A DNA stretch of 64,000 bases from NCBI RefSeq assembly GCF_002245355.1, contig NZ_NOWF01000002.1:1-64000 (forward strand), given 5' to 3'. A program made the position numbers and the translations under genes. The stretch is from Paludifilum halophilum. Lineage in GTDB: Bacteria; Bacillota; Bacilli; Thermoactinomycetales; DSM-45169. Positions 34,741 through 43,776 of this stretch are shown piece after piece. Below the pieces are notes generated by a model. The model made no database searches, was not told the origin of the DNA, and was given only the letters and a program-made list of their open reading frames with translations. Position 1 is the stretch's first letter. Every line of letters begins with the position of its first letter.

Positions 34741-36258
34741 GTGAAGGGAGAAGCGAAACCGAGGGATCCTTTCGTTTTTTGGATATCCGCAGCCGTCATC
34801 AGTCTGCTTGTCGTATGGGGCGCTTTGTCTCCGCAATCTCTGGCTAGTAAAGCGACAGCGATTTATGATTTCACCGCATCGGCATTCGGCTGGTTTTATC
34901 TGATCTCTGTCGTTTTTTTTGTCCTTTTTTGTTTTTTCCTAGCGATCAGCCGCAGTGGCAAAGTCCGTTTGGGAAAAGACGATGACCGGCCGGAGTATTC
35001 TTTTTTCACCTGGATCGGCATGCTGTTCAGTGCCGGATTTGGAGTGGGTCTGGTATTCTGGGGTGTAGCAGAGCCGATGACCCATTTCTTCGACCCGCCG
35101 ATGGATTTGGAATCGCAAACCCCGGAGGCCGCTCAGATGGCCTTGCGATATTCGTTTTTTCACTGGGGAGTTCACCAGTGGTCCGTGTTTACGGTTGTTG
35201 GATTAGCCATCGCGTATTTTCAATTTCGAAAAAGAAAACCGAGTTTAATCAGTAACACCTTTACACCTCTGATCGGTGAGCGCAACCATGTACCCTTACG
35301 AAAAACCATCGATATTCTGGCGGTCATCGCCACAGTCATGGGAGTGGCCACTTCCCTGGGGATGGGAATCCTTCAGATCAATGGAGGGCTGAATCACGTC
35401 TTTACCGTCCCGAACAATACAACGGCCCAGTTAACCATCACCGGAATCCTGTTGATTCTCTATCTTGGCTCCTCTACAAGCGGTCTAAACCGCGGGATTA
35501 AATGGCTGAGTAATATCAACTTAACCCTGGCCTTGGGATTGATGCTTTTCGTCCTGTTTACAGGACCCACCATTTTCATTTTAAACACATTCACCCAGGG
35601 AGTCGGGGGATATATCCAACATTTCATCGAAATGAGTTTCCGGCTCTCTCCTTTTAAAGGCGGCAGTGACTGGGTTCGGGAATGGACCATTTTTTATTGG
35701 GCCTGGGTGATCGCCTGGTCTCCTTTTGTGGGTTCCTTTGTCGCCCGGGTCTCGAAAGGAAGAACCATCCGTGAATTTGTTCTGGGCGTACTCATCGTAC
35801 CCCCACTGATCGCAGTGATCTGGCTGGCCATATTCGGAGGCTCCGCTCTCCACCTGGACCTCTTCCAGCACACAACCATTGGAGAAATCGTTCAGCAGGA
35901 CGTCACCCGCGCTCTGTTCAGCTTGTATGAATACTTTCCATTCAGCTATCTCCTGTCCTTACTGTCAATCCTGTTAATCTTTACGTTCCTGATCACTTCC
36001 GCCGACTCCGCCACCTTCGTATTGGGAATGATGACGGAAAACGGCGATTTAAATCCGCCCATGATCAGTAAAGTGATCTGGGGGGTGCTGATTGCGGCCA
36101 TTTCTGCAGTATTGATCGTAAGCAGTGGGCTACAGGGATTGCAAACCGCCTCTCTGGTTGCGGCACTACCGTTTACTGTGATACTCCTGTTTATATGCTT
36201 ATCGTTACTCCGATCCTTGAGACAGGATCGAAGAAATCTCAAACAACAGCGAGGATAA
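34741..36258 (+). CDS. BCCT-family glycine betaine/choline/carnitine transporter
   Basis: The 505-residue protein has twelve transmembrane segments and BCCT signatures: MLFSAGFGVGLVFWGVAEPM in helices 2-3, RYSFFHWGVHQWSVFTVVGL (aromatic substrate box region), and FYWAWVIAWSPFVGSFVARV plus SKGRTIREF in helix 8 and its loop. These sodium- or proton-coupled carriers import glycine betaine or related quaternary amines for osmoprotection. The start is GTG after GGGGGG. It is monocistronic, with a terminator directly downstream. The exact substrate cannot be fixed from sequence alone. Confidence 0.9.
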   Translation: MKGEAKPRDPFVFWISAAVISLLVVWGALSPQSLASKATAIYDFTASAFGWFYLISVVFFVLFCFFLAISRSGKVRLGKDDDRPEYSFFTWIGMLFSAGFGVGLVFWGVAEPMTHFFDPPMDLESQTPEAAQMALRYSFFHWGVHQWSVFTVVGLAIAYFQFRKRKPSLISNTFTPLIGERNHVPLRKTIDILAVIATVMGVATSLGMGILQINGGLNHVFTVPNNTTAQLTITGILLILYLGSSTSGLNRGIKWLSNINLTLALGLMLFVLFTGPTIFILNTFTQGVGGYIQHFIEMSFRLSPFKGGSDWVREWTIFYWAWVIAWSPFVGSFVARVSKGRTIREFVLGVLIVPPLIAVIWLAIFGGSALHLDLFQHTTIGEIVQQDVTRALFSLYEYFPFSYLLSLLSILLIFTFLITSADSATFVLGMMTENGDLNPPMISKVIWGVLIAAISAVLIVSSGLQGLQTASLVAALPFTVILLFICLSLLRSLRQDRRNLKQQRG

Positions 36259-36273
36259 AAAGGGTTAGCCACC

Positions 36274-36300
36274 AAAACCGCCGGGTCTCCGGCGGTTTTT
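36274..36300 (+). terminator. Terminator of the BCCT gene
   Basis: AAAACCGCC and GGCGGTTTT flank a GGGTCTCC-type loop and are followed by T residues, 16 bases after the stop at 36258. Confidence 0.85.
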
Positions 36301-36389
36301 CTTTGGGCGGCTGTGCCGGGCCAACGCCAGTTTCGGAAATTACCTCCCAAATTAGCAAAACCTCTTTTGTCAGCAGTGGAAACGCCATA

Positions 36390-36429
36390 ACACAAGCCTC
36401 CGGGTGAAAACCCGCAGGCTTGTGTTTTC
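36390..36429. terminator. Terminator of the helicase/small-protein operon
   Basis: ACACAAGCCT pairs with AGGCTTGTGT, with an inner CGGG/CCCG pair and a GTGAAAA loop. It lies 12 bases after the stop of the small protein (minus direction); T residues also follow on the plus strand. Confidence 0.7.
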
Positions 36430-36441
36430 GAAATTCACCTG

Positions 36442-36774
36442 TCAAAGTTCCTTCACTACATCCATCACTAGAGAGATCACTTGCCCGATGGCCGAGGTAG
36501 CATCAAAGAGAGACTGCCACTTCTTCAAACGTTCCAACACAGGTCCAACCAGCGGCTTTTGTTCATCTCCTCCCTCTTGGATCAGATCTAACCACTGAAA
36601 TGTAGCGTTTTTCTCCGTTTCAGAAACCTTGTCGGTATCCGCCATGGCTTCACGGAGTTGTTGGATCAGTCGACCCAGTTCGTCGAACGGACCATTGGAT
36701 ATATGAATGGTGGAACCATTATTCGCATAGTTCCCATAGTTGATCGTCCCGCTGTTGTTATAGATGTTAGCCAT
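36442..36774 (-). CDS. Small helical protein with N-terminal Asn/Gly-rich motif, partner of the helicase
   Basis: The 110-residue protein starts at 36774 behind GGAGGAG, overlapping the end of the helicase gene by eight bases. Residues 3-28 form an Asn/Gly-rich, alternating-hydrophobic motif (NNSGTINYGNYANNGSTIHI). The remaining 80 residues are helical, with an amphipathic stretch (VLERLKKWQSLFDATSAIG) and a hydrophobic C-terminal helix (VISLVMDVV). The helicase ends with a closely related motif (NNGGIINY...YADNQSNIQV). A shared motif at the ends of two coupled genes suggests they assemble through it, as in bacterial amyloid-signalling receptor/effector pairs; the helical part would be the effector. 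Function is inferred; the family is not recognised. Confidence 0.7.
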   Translation of the reverse strand: MANIYNNSGTINYGNYANNGSTIHISNGPFDELGRLIQQLREAMADTDKVSETEKNATFQWLDLIQEGGDEQKPLVGPVLERLKKWQSLFDATSAIGQVISLVMDVVKEL

Positions 36775-39700
36775 GCTTTCTCCTCCGTTTCCCTTCGATG
36801 ACCTGGATATTCGACTGATTATCCGCATAATTCACTGTACCGCCGGCTTCCGCGTAGTTGATGATCCCACCGTTATTAAAGAAATTGTTTTTTGTCATTT
36901 TTCGATCCGTCCCCATCCTCTTTTTCATTTTGGCAACCATGGACTCAATGTTGTTCTCCGGGATGTTCGCCCGGCTTTCGGGCATTGGGTTCAAACGTGA
37001 TTTCAGTCTTCCGGAAGGTTTCCAGACGGATTGCCCGAAAGAATCCATATCGCCGAAGACCAAAAAGGATTCCTTTGCCCGGGAGACCGCCACGTTGAGT
37101 AAGAAACGGGTGGTATCATAAAACGGAGTTTGGTCGGTTTGGCCTCCCAATGCGGCGGAGAAAAGAACGATGTCTTTTTCGGCTCCTTGCAGGGAATGGA
37201 CAGTGTTTACGGTCAAGCCCTCGATTTGATATTCGTCCTTCAGATAACGCCGAATAAGAAAAGCTTGTTGGCGATAGGGGCTGACCACGGCAATGATGTC
37301 TTTTAGTTGACGTCGGCCCTGTTGCGTCCATTCATCCTTCATTTGATGGATCCACCAGGCGATCGTGGCCGCCTCCCGGTGGTTTTCCCAACTGCCCGAT
37401 ACATTTTCGGCGATGCCCTCGATATGGAGAAAACCCAACCGGGGCAAATCACCATAAGGTTCTTCTCCGGGAGCGGGATTTTCTTTGCAGGGAACCAATT
37501 GCTTATCGTAACAAAGGGTGTTGCAGTATTGGATGATATCCTCCGCACAACGGAAATGCTCTGTCAGCAACATGCCACCCAAGTAATCCGGTTTACCGAA
37601 TTGGCTGATTTGTTGAGCCACTTTCATCACGCTTCCATTGGAAGCCGCGATACCGCTGTCGCAGAAGCGGTCAAACGCTTCGTCGCTGGTTAATAAACCG
37701 CACGTTTTCAGATTGGCCCTGTCTACAGGGGCATTGACGCGGGAAATAGGCTGCAATTGCTCGGTATCTCCCACCACCAATGCCCGATCCGCCAAGGCAA
37801 ACACCGGTCCCGCTTGTTCCGGAGTGACTTGTCCCGCCTCATCGACGATCAGAAGATCGATAAAGTCATACAAATATTCCTTGGAATGACGCAAACGGCG
37901 GAAAAAGTTCGGAGCACTCGCCATGGTGGCCACAAAGCATGGGGTCAGTTTAGCGTAACGCTTCCATATGGTTTCGTCCTTCTCCACGGAAGGCCTGTCC
38001 CCTGATTGAATCTCCTCCATCCAACGAGCTTCCCAATAGTGAGTGGCCAACAGAAACGCCCGATAGCGCCAGTACGTGTCCAACTCATGAAAGAATTCTT
38101 TTTCCGGCGATTGATAGTGCCCCGTCCACGCTTCCCACTCTTGTTCAAGTTCTTCCAAATACTCCCGGAAGGCCTTCAGCTCGTCAAGTCGCTGTTGATG
38201 TTGATCGTATTCTTGCTTGGCTTCAAAGTCCTTGCGGGACAAGACGCTCTTCACATCCGCGTCTTTGTAGGTGGGGAAAGACTCATCCACTTGTTTTTTC
38301 CGCAGAAACGACTCATTGGCCGACACCTGCAAAAATTTGAACAGTCGTCGCCATAATGAGCGCCGATTCACCTCATCCAGCCAATCGGAGTAGATTTCAC
38401 TCCATCGTTCATGGGTCTTACAAGCGTTTTCTTTTTTCGCCGAGAGCTCGGCAAGTGCTTGTTCCAACCCTTCCTTGGACTGAAATTCGTCCGCTAATCG
38501 CTGCTGGAGGCGCTGATGTTCATGAAAATGAGTCACTCGCTCCTCTATGGCTGAGCAGGTGCGGGCTAGCTCTTGATGCAAACGGGATCTTGCCTGGCTC
38601 AGCTCGCCGATGGGCTCTTCAAAAAATTGAGCACATCGGTTGAGGAAACCGTCCGTTTCCCCCTGTCGGTTCCCTTTTTCCAGCTCCGGATGAAAGCCGA
38701 CCCACTCATTTCTGTGACGGCTTTGATTGAAATGACGTTTGATGCAGGGGTACCGGTCTTGATTTTCATCAAATTTGCCTTTCGAGGCACAAAACAATCC
38801 ATAACTGTCGACTCCGGGAAGCCAACGGGAAGCCAATGGTCGCAAGCTCTCGGCTTGCGGTTTGACAGCTCCCGCTTTTTTAAAGCTGTCCAGGATGTTC
38901 AACACAGCTAAATTGTTACTAGATGCGGCCAAGATAACCGGAGGTTCGTCCTCATCCAATGCCCGCCGGATCCACAAGGAAGAGACCACGCTTTGCAGCA
39001 GGCTGGTTTTCCCCGTCCCCGGCGGTCCGTTCACTCCGAGAGTATGTCCTCTGTCTAAAGCGAAGAAGTGATGGAGCGCTTCCCGCTGGGATGCAGTGAG
39101 AGGATATTGATCCGTCATCTGCCCGTAATGGCGGATTCCGTACTCATGGTGATCAGATAGAAAGGTTTGCTTTTGCTCTTGTTTGGCACCGGTATATGTC
39201 TCAAACAACCGTGGCAGTTGTTTCTGCCGGGAAAGGTTTTGGTAACCGTAAGCGATATGCCAATGGGAGGCACTAGCCGTCTTTCCAAACCATACGAAAG
39301 GGTTTGAACCCGGGTAAAAGCCTCGCACTCCAAATCGATCCGGCTTTTTGCCGGTCACTGTTTGAAACAATTGCTCGGCATCCCGCCAAACCATCTCCCA
39401 TGTTCCCCCTTTCGGATGGGGGTGCTTTTCCCGATATTTCTCCGATGCCGCCAATGGCCCCACGACTTCGAAGGAAGGCTCGTTAGGTTCCAAATACTTG
39501 CGCGGGATAAAAGGAGGATGCTCCTTATGCGGATGCAGGGAACCGTCTTCTTCCAAGGAAGCGGGGATGACCAAGGGAAACAGACGAACCGTTTTCCCGT
39601 CTTTTTTCTTTTGGAACAAAGGAAAAGGACAAATCGACAGATCGAGGGCGCCCTTCTTGCTCCAATCCGCTTTCTTCTCCACGTTCTCAAAGGAAGAAGG

Positions 39701-39838
39701 AGACAACTCCCCGGCTTTTATCTCCTCGAATGGAAGTTCAGCATATTTCTCTTTGATCTCTTCTTCCTTAAAATCCAATCGGTCACCGTCTTCCACGCTT
39801 TGCTTCCAGTAGTTCATCACTTTTTTCGCGTAATCCAA
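36767..39838 (-). CDS. Superfamily 1 (Upf1-like) helicase with C-terminal Asn/Gly-rich motif
   Basis: The protein (about 1,023 residues) has an N-terminal unassigned region (1-245); the Q-region LTASQREALHHFFA; Walker A GVNGPPGTGKTSLL (about 271); a long coiled-coil insertion (about 400-620); motif II LLIVDEAGQVTPEQA; motif III VVGDTEQLQPI; motif V TVNTVHSLQGAEKDIV; and motif VI LNVAVSRAKESFLVFGD. It is thus an ATP-dependent SF1 nucleic-acid translocase. The last 40 residues are Asn/Gly-rich (NNGGIINYAEAGGTVNYADN), like the small protein coupled to it. TTG at 39838 is preferred because GAAGGGG precedes it; a TTG at 39856 is possible. A defence role is suggested by architecture and island context, not proven. 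Confidence 0.8.
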   Translation of the reverse strand: MDYAKKVMNYWKQSVEDGDRLDFKEEEIKEKYAELPFEEIKAGELSPSSFENVEKKADWSKKGALDLSICPFPLFQKKKDGKTVRLFPLVIPASLEEDGSLHPHKEHPPFIPRKYLEPNEPSFEVVGPLAASEKYREKHPHPKGGTWEMVWRDAEQLFQTVTGKKPDRFGVRGFYPGSNPFVWFGKTASASHWHIAYGYQNLSRQKQLPRLFETYTGAKQEQKQTFLSDHHEYGIRHYGQMTDQYPLTASQREALHHFFALDRGHTLGVNGPPGTGKTSLLQSVVSSLWIRRALDEDEPPVILAASSNNLAVLNILDSFKKAGAVKPQAESLRPLASRWLPGVDSYGLFCASKGKFDENQDRYPCIKRHFNQSRHRNEWVGFHPELEKGNRQGETDGFLNRCAQFFEEPIGELSQARSRLHQELARTCSAIEERVTHFHEHQRLQQRLADEFQSKEGLEQALAELSAKKENACKTHERWSEIYSDWLDEVNRRSLWRRLFKFLQVSANESFLRKKQVDESFPTYKDADVKSVLSRKDFEAKQEYDQHQQRLDELKAFREYLEELEQEWEAWTGHYQSPEKEFFHELDTYWRYRAFLLATHYWEARWMEEIQSGDRPSVEKDETIWKRYAKLTPCFVATMASAPNFFRRLRHSKEYLYDFIDLLIVDEAGQVTPEQAGPVFALADRALVVGDTEQLQPISRVNAPVDRANLKTCGLLTSDEAFDRFCDSGIAASNGSVMKVAQQISQFGKPDYLGGMLLTEHFRCAEDIIQYCNTLCYDKQLVPCKENPAPGEEPYGDLPRLGFLHIEGIAENVSGSWENHREAATIAWWIHQMKDEWTQQGRRQLKDIIAVVSPYRQQAFLIRRYLKDEYQIEGLTVNTVHSLQGAEKDIVLFSAALGGQTDQTPFYDTTRFLLNVAVSRAKESFLVFGDMDSFGQSVWKPSGRLKSRLNPMPESRANIPENNIESMVAKMKKRMGTDRKMTKNNFFNNGGIINYAEAGGTVNYADNQSNIQVIEGKRRRKHG

Positions 39839-40143
39839 GAGCCATCCCCTTCGCAAATGTTATATGTGTTATATAAATAATTATAATTGTCCGTCGTTAA
39901 AACTTCCATATATATATATAAATCTTGATGATGAAACTCGCCAAAATTTGTGCGGGAAACAAAAAAGGAGCTCTGTGGGCCCCTTCCGATTGTGGACCAT
40001 GTCTAAAGCAAGGGAGGTGGGTCGGTGTCCGGTGAAGCGACTTTTGGTCTCAAGTACCTATAGCCAAAATCATGGATGACCTGGAGATTGAGCCATATCA
40101 GCGAGCTCATTGAGTATGTGGCAGGGGATAATAATTAATCCAA

Positions 40144-40182
40144 ACAAAACTACGAGGGCCCTTGGCCCTCGTAGTTTTGTTT
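40144..40182 (+). terminator. Strong hairpin upstream of the helicase operon
   Basis: ACAAAACTACGAGGGCC pairs with GGCCCTCGTAGTTTTGT around CTTG, followed by TTTATTTATT. No intact plus-strand gene precedes it. The interval 39857-40235 otherwise holds AT-rich promoter-like DNA for the helicase and short sequence without a gene. Confidence 0.75.
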
Positions 40183-40235
40183 ATTTATTGCTTATAAAAA
40201 AGGATTATTCCATGTTTGGTATTTTCACTCCCTCA

Positions 40236-40944
40236 CTAAAAAACATCACTGTCTTGACATACAGGAGAATCCTCCGCAGGATCGGTCAAGGATTGTGCGT
40301 TGATGACCTTTCTATTTTTGCGTAAACGAACGACAAAGAAGACCCCTTGATCATCCATCTCTTCGAACCGTTCTCTGTTCATGTATCCCCGATCTTGAAC
40401 CATCACATGACGGGGCTGTTGTAACAGGGTGGGGGCCACGGGAGGAATCATGGGCTCGGACTGGGGAGGTTTCTACTTGTAACAGGGATTGATCCGCTGT
40501 ATTTACCCGCACGTGCAACTTGACCCCTGCTTGATTTCCGCGAAAATGGGCCCAAAGCAAGCGCCCCTTTCCAACCGTGATGGTCGTGGAATCAAGAGCT
40601 TCAATAGGAAACGGGAGAGAAAAGGTTCTCCGAACGTTTCGACTCGTTCGTTGAATCACTGTATGAAGAATCTCCTGCATCATCTCAAAAGGAACTTCTC
40701 TGGCTTTCTTCGCCAAGGTGGAATGATCCACCGAAGGAAGTCCGGTGCAGGTCGGAAGTTGTTTTTCACTGTGTCGAAATCCCTTCCAACGCCCAATGGC
40801 AGCGGCGATCCAATATTTCAACAAGTCATAGGAGGAGAATTTTCGGGCGGCATCATGGTATTCATAAGCCGAGGCCAGTTGGGCATGTTCTTGTAAACCG
40901 TACAGAGATTGCAGAAGAGCGAAAAGTAAGGTATCTTGTTTCAT
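40236..40944 (-). pseudogene. IS4-family transposase, frameshifted and truncated (copy A)
   Basis: From ATG 40944 (MKQDTLLFALLQSLYGLQEH) the frame encodes the N-terminal half of an IS4-family DDE transposase, including PSVDHSTLAKKAREVPFEMM and the first catalytic region IEALDSTTITVGKG. Near 40440 it shifts frame to HVMVQDRGYMNRERFEEMDD with the second catalytic region and then ends at 40236, without the C-terminal Glu region. At least one frameshift and a missing third of the protein make it inactive. Terminal inverted repeats were not identified. Confidence 0.8.
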
Positions 40945-41255
40945 AGAATGCTCCTTTGGTGTGATGTGTTTTGAAGTTGGGCCTTCAAACCATTGTACAC
41001 AAAGGAGCTTCTTTTTTCCTAAACTTTGGCTAATCGACAGGCCTGATTGCAGACAATTGATTTTCAACTGGATCAAACCGTGGGTTTTCATTGTTTATAA
41101 GAAGGTTGAACAAATTGATGTTCCCTTGGTAATAAGTATCCAATTACAGTCCTCCTTGGAAAATACCAAATATAATTGCTCTTCAAATAATTATTCGTAG
41201 ATCAGGGTTATTTTCAGGTCACTTTTTAAGCTAATTCACCTTGAGTTAGAAAATC

Positions 41256-41520
41256 CTACTTCACCGTTGCATCCATCACTGTAGATATCACTTGATCCAC
41301 AGCGGATGTGGCTCCACAAAGACCCTGCCACTTCTCCAAACGCTTCAAGACAAGATTGACAAAAGATTTTTTCTCCCCTCGCCTCACGTCCTCCAGCATT
41401 TTATCAGATCGTGAAGTCATTGTTGATGTTGATCGTATTTTCGCTTGGCTTCGAAGTCCTTCCGGAACAAGACGGCCTTCACATTCTTTTATAATTATAA
41501 TTGTTTGTCGAACTTGTTGT
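41256..41520 (-). pseudogene. Decayed second copy of the helicase/small-protein module
   Basis: The last 46 codons (41256-41400) encode VLKRLEKWQGLCGATSAVDQ and VISTVMDATVK, clearly homologous to the C-terminus of the small protein at 36442. Immediately upstream, 41415-41485 matches, at the DNA level, an internal piece of the helicase gene (38190-38260, the RKDFEAKQEYDQHQQ region). Further upstream, TTATAATTATAATTG resembles the DNA before the helicase start. So helicase and partner remain in the same order with most of both genes deleted. It indicates that the pair once existed twice here. Confidence 0.75.
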
Positions 41521-41699
41521 ATCAAACTCAACTTTCGCAGAACGAAAATAGGTAAAATCCCTTGATACAGATGGAATGAAGGCACCTTGAATTCATCCTT
41601 TGATAATAGAAAAACACCACTCTGTTTGGTAAAGTGAATGTGCCAAGTAAACACTACCATACAGAAGAGGTTCCTTTTACAAACGCCGCCAAGAAGCGT

Positions 41700-42453
41700 T
41701 ACTGCCAGCCCCACAAGTATCCCGATGATGGTGGATCGTGCGTTGACAGCAGGGGTGTCCGCTTCCTATGCGCTGATGGACAGTTGGTTCACTCACGCGC
41801 CGCTGATTCAGGAAATCGTCCACCGGGGACTGGACGACATCGGGATGGTCAAAAAAGATAACAAACGCTACCTCATCAACGCACGTTGATTGTCCTTGAA
41901 GGAGTTATATCGGGTTTCACCACGGGTGGAGGGAAAAGCCGTCACATCCTGCGTGCGATCCACAACCCAGCTCGCTCCCGGTATCCCGGTCTAGATGGTC
42001 TTTGCCCGGCATCGCACGAGTAAAAACGAGTGGCTCGCGACCCTCTCGACCGATCTTACATTATCTGTAGATGATGTAATTCGTATTTGGGATATCGAGG
42101 TCTTCTTCAAGTGCGCCAAATCGTTTTTTCGATTGCAAAAAGAATTCCAGGGTCGCTCCTATGTGCTCGTCAGTCATACAACAATTGTGTCCCGTTACAT
42201 CCTGCAGGCATGGCAACACCGTCAAAGCACGGATGACCGAACGTTTGGCGGTTTATTTCATCTGCTTTGTGATGAGGTGGGCGTCTTGAATTGGGCGGTT
42301 GCTTTGCAACAACTCCTCGAGCTGATCCAAGAAGTAGCTACAAAGGCCGGTAAGAAGACTTCGTCACTAATTCAACGTCAACTCCACCAGTGGATGGAGT
42401 CTTTACCCCGATACATCAAGGTTTATCTCCCAATTCTCAGCTGCGAAAGTTGA
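41700..42453 (+). pseudogene. IS4-family transposase, N-truncated and frameshifted (copy B)
   Basis: In different frames the sequence gives VSASYALMDSWFTHAPLIQE and IGMVKKDNKRYLINAR (second catalytic Asp region), then FARHRTSKNEWLATLSTDLT, WDIEVFFKCAKSFFRLQKEF with the catalytic Glu region, and the C-terminal end to 42453. The N-terminal half with the first Asp is missing, and at least two frame breaks (near 41890 and 42095) are visible. It differs in sequence from copy A, so it is another IS. It lies directly beside the dead helicase module. Confidence 0.8.
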
Positions 42454-42473
42454 GTATGAAACACTTGTACTGA

Positions 42474-42507
42474 CGATCCCCCCTCCTTATAGGAAAGGAG
42501 GATCATT
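42474..42507. terminator. GA-rich hairpin after IS copy B
   Basis: GATCCCCCCTCCTT and AAGGAGGATC form a stem with a short TATAGG-type loop, followed by ATTTT. It lies between the convergent IS pseudogene and the small gene at 42512 and could stop transcripts from either side. Confidence 0.5.
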
Positions 42508-42511
42508 TTAA

Positions 42512-42700
42512 TTATTTTCCTCTAATCTTTTGAATACAATCTAACCAATCATTCCAAATAGCTGGGTCGGCAGTATTACCATCTTTTAAAAATTGCATAC
42601 TACCTAGCAAAAGTGCTATATCATCTGAATCGGTTCTTTTATAGTGTTCTTCTAAAAATAAAGCCATAGCTTCAAATGCCTCTTTTGATGACAAGTTCAT
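42512..42700 (-). CDS. Small acidic immunity-like protein (62 aa)
   Basis: The 62-residue protein (MNLSSKEAFEAMALFLEEHY, then DDIALLLGSMQFL and DPAIWNDWLDCI) is acidic and helical. Its pattern resembles small immunity proteins that accompany C-terminal toxins of polymorphic/contact-dependent systems. The start follows AATGGAGTG. Twenty bases upstream lies a short basic coding remnant (42721-42846) in the same direction, the order expected for toxin then immunity. The immunity role is inference; no exact family is claimed. Confidence 0.55.
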   Translation of the reverse strand: MNLSSKEAFEAMALFLEEHYKRTDSDDIALLLGSMQFLKDGNTADPAIWNDWLDCIQKIRGK

Positions 42701-42720
42701 TCAGTTTCACTCCATTATTT

Positions 42721-42846
42721 TTATTTAATGTTTCGAATTCTTTTCAAGGACTTCACGGATCGTCCTTTGCGGCTGTAACCAAATTTCCCGCCATGGGTGG
42801 TATGGCAAAAAGGAATCCTCCTTCCCGGATTTTCCTTAAGAAAATT
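42721..42846 (-). pseudogene. Remnant of a basic toxin C-terminus
   Basis: A frame of about 41 codons ending at 42721 encodes a basic, His/Gly-rich tail (RIPFCHTTHGGKFGYSRKGR, then SVKSLKRIRNIK). It opens after an in-frame TAG and has no start. Further upstream (about 42960-43003), another frame reads GKIDPNQPPKEKHV before a stop, reminiscent of toxin-domain linkers. Together with the acidic small protein downstream, this looks like the broken end of a toxin/immunity pair. The 42850-43050 stretch contains no intact gene. Confidence 0.35.
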
Positions 42847-43054
42847 CTTCTAAATTGTATCAGAGGGGAAATTCTCGTTCAACAGTCCTTTTGGACTATA
42901 TCAAGTATCATTCACCTCGCCTCTAGCGAAGTGTCCGGAGGTCCCAACCGCTTAGCGGCTACACATGCTTTTCCTTTGGCGGCTGGTTGGGATCGATCTT
43001 CCCTACAATAAACCAAGGCATTAAACTGCCATCAGGCTGTTTTTTTCATTCACA

Positions 43055-43087
43055 AACAACCGGCCCCCAGTCAGGAAGCCGGTTGTT
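43055..43087 (-). terminator. Terminator of the cobalamin operon
   Basis: AACAACCGGC pairs with GCCGGTTGTT, loop CCCCAGTCAGGAA. It lies about 30 bases after the stop of the adenosyltransferase gene in the minus direction and is followed on that strand by a short T-rich stretch. Confidence 0.75.
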
Positions 43088-43115
43088 AGGTAAGATTTTT
43101 CATCCAGCGATTTTC

Positions 43116-43715
43116 CTACTTTCCGGCCTTTCCTTCTTTGCGTGATCGGTCGCGGAAAACATCGCGGCCGCGCACGTACTGGACGTCCTCCCGGTTTTCC
43201 CGGGCGTTGGCGGCCCGCGCCAGGGCGAAGAAGAGGTCGGAAAGGCGGTTGAGGTAGCGGCGGGCGGCATCATTGATTTCCCCGTGATCCGTCAAAGTGA
43301 CCGCCCGCCGCTCAGCCCGGCGGACCACCGTCCGGCACAGATGCAGAGCGGAGGAGATGGTCGTACCCCCGGGCAGGATAAATTTTTTCACGGCCATCGC
43401 CTGGGACAAATACTGATCGATCAGCGGCTCCAGACGGTCTACCTGCTCCATCGTGATTTTGTAAGGCCTTTTCCCTTTGACCACTGCAAAGTCGCTGCCC
43501 ACATCGAAGATCTCCTGCTGAACCTCTGTCAGAACTTCGATCATATCGGCATAGCGTTCCTGATCCCGTTCCGCCATCCGGGCGATCGCGTCACCTACAA
43601 AACAATTAGCCTCATCCACCGTTCCGCAGGCTTCCACCCGGGGATCGTCCTTGGGCACTCGGGCCCCGAATACCGCCGTTTCTCCGGCATCCCCTCTCCG
43701 GGTATAGATTTGCAT
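43116..43715 (-). CDS. Cob(I)alamin/corrinoid adenosyltransferase, PduO type
   Basis: The 199-residue enzyme transfers the 5'-deoxyadenosyl group from ATP to cob(I)yrinic acid diamide or cob(I)alamin. PduO-type signatures are present: the N-terminal YTRRGDAGETAVFG ATP loop, VEACGTVDEANCFVGDA, FILPGGTTISSALHLCRTVV and RRAERRAV, with YLNRLSDLFFALAR near the end. The C-terminal tail is basic. It is the last gene of the operon, before the terminator, and supplies the adenosylation step needed before amidation by CobQ. Confidence 0.9.
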   Translation of the reverse strand: MQIYTRRGDAGETAVFGARVPKDDPRVEACGTVDEANCFVGDAIARMAERDQERYADMIEVLTEVQQEIFDVGSDFAVVKGKRPYKITMEQVDRLEPLIDQYLSQAMAVKKFILPGGTTISSALHLCRTVVRRAERRAVTLTDHGEINDAARRYLNRLSDLFFALARAANARENREDVQYVRGRDVFRDRSRKEGKAGK

Positions 43716-43776
43716 TCTGACCGCTCCCTTCTGTGTATGAAAAATCCTGAGATTCAGGTGTGTTGATGAACCCTAT

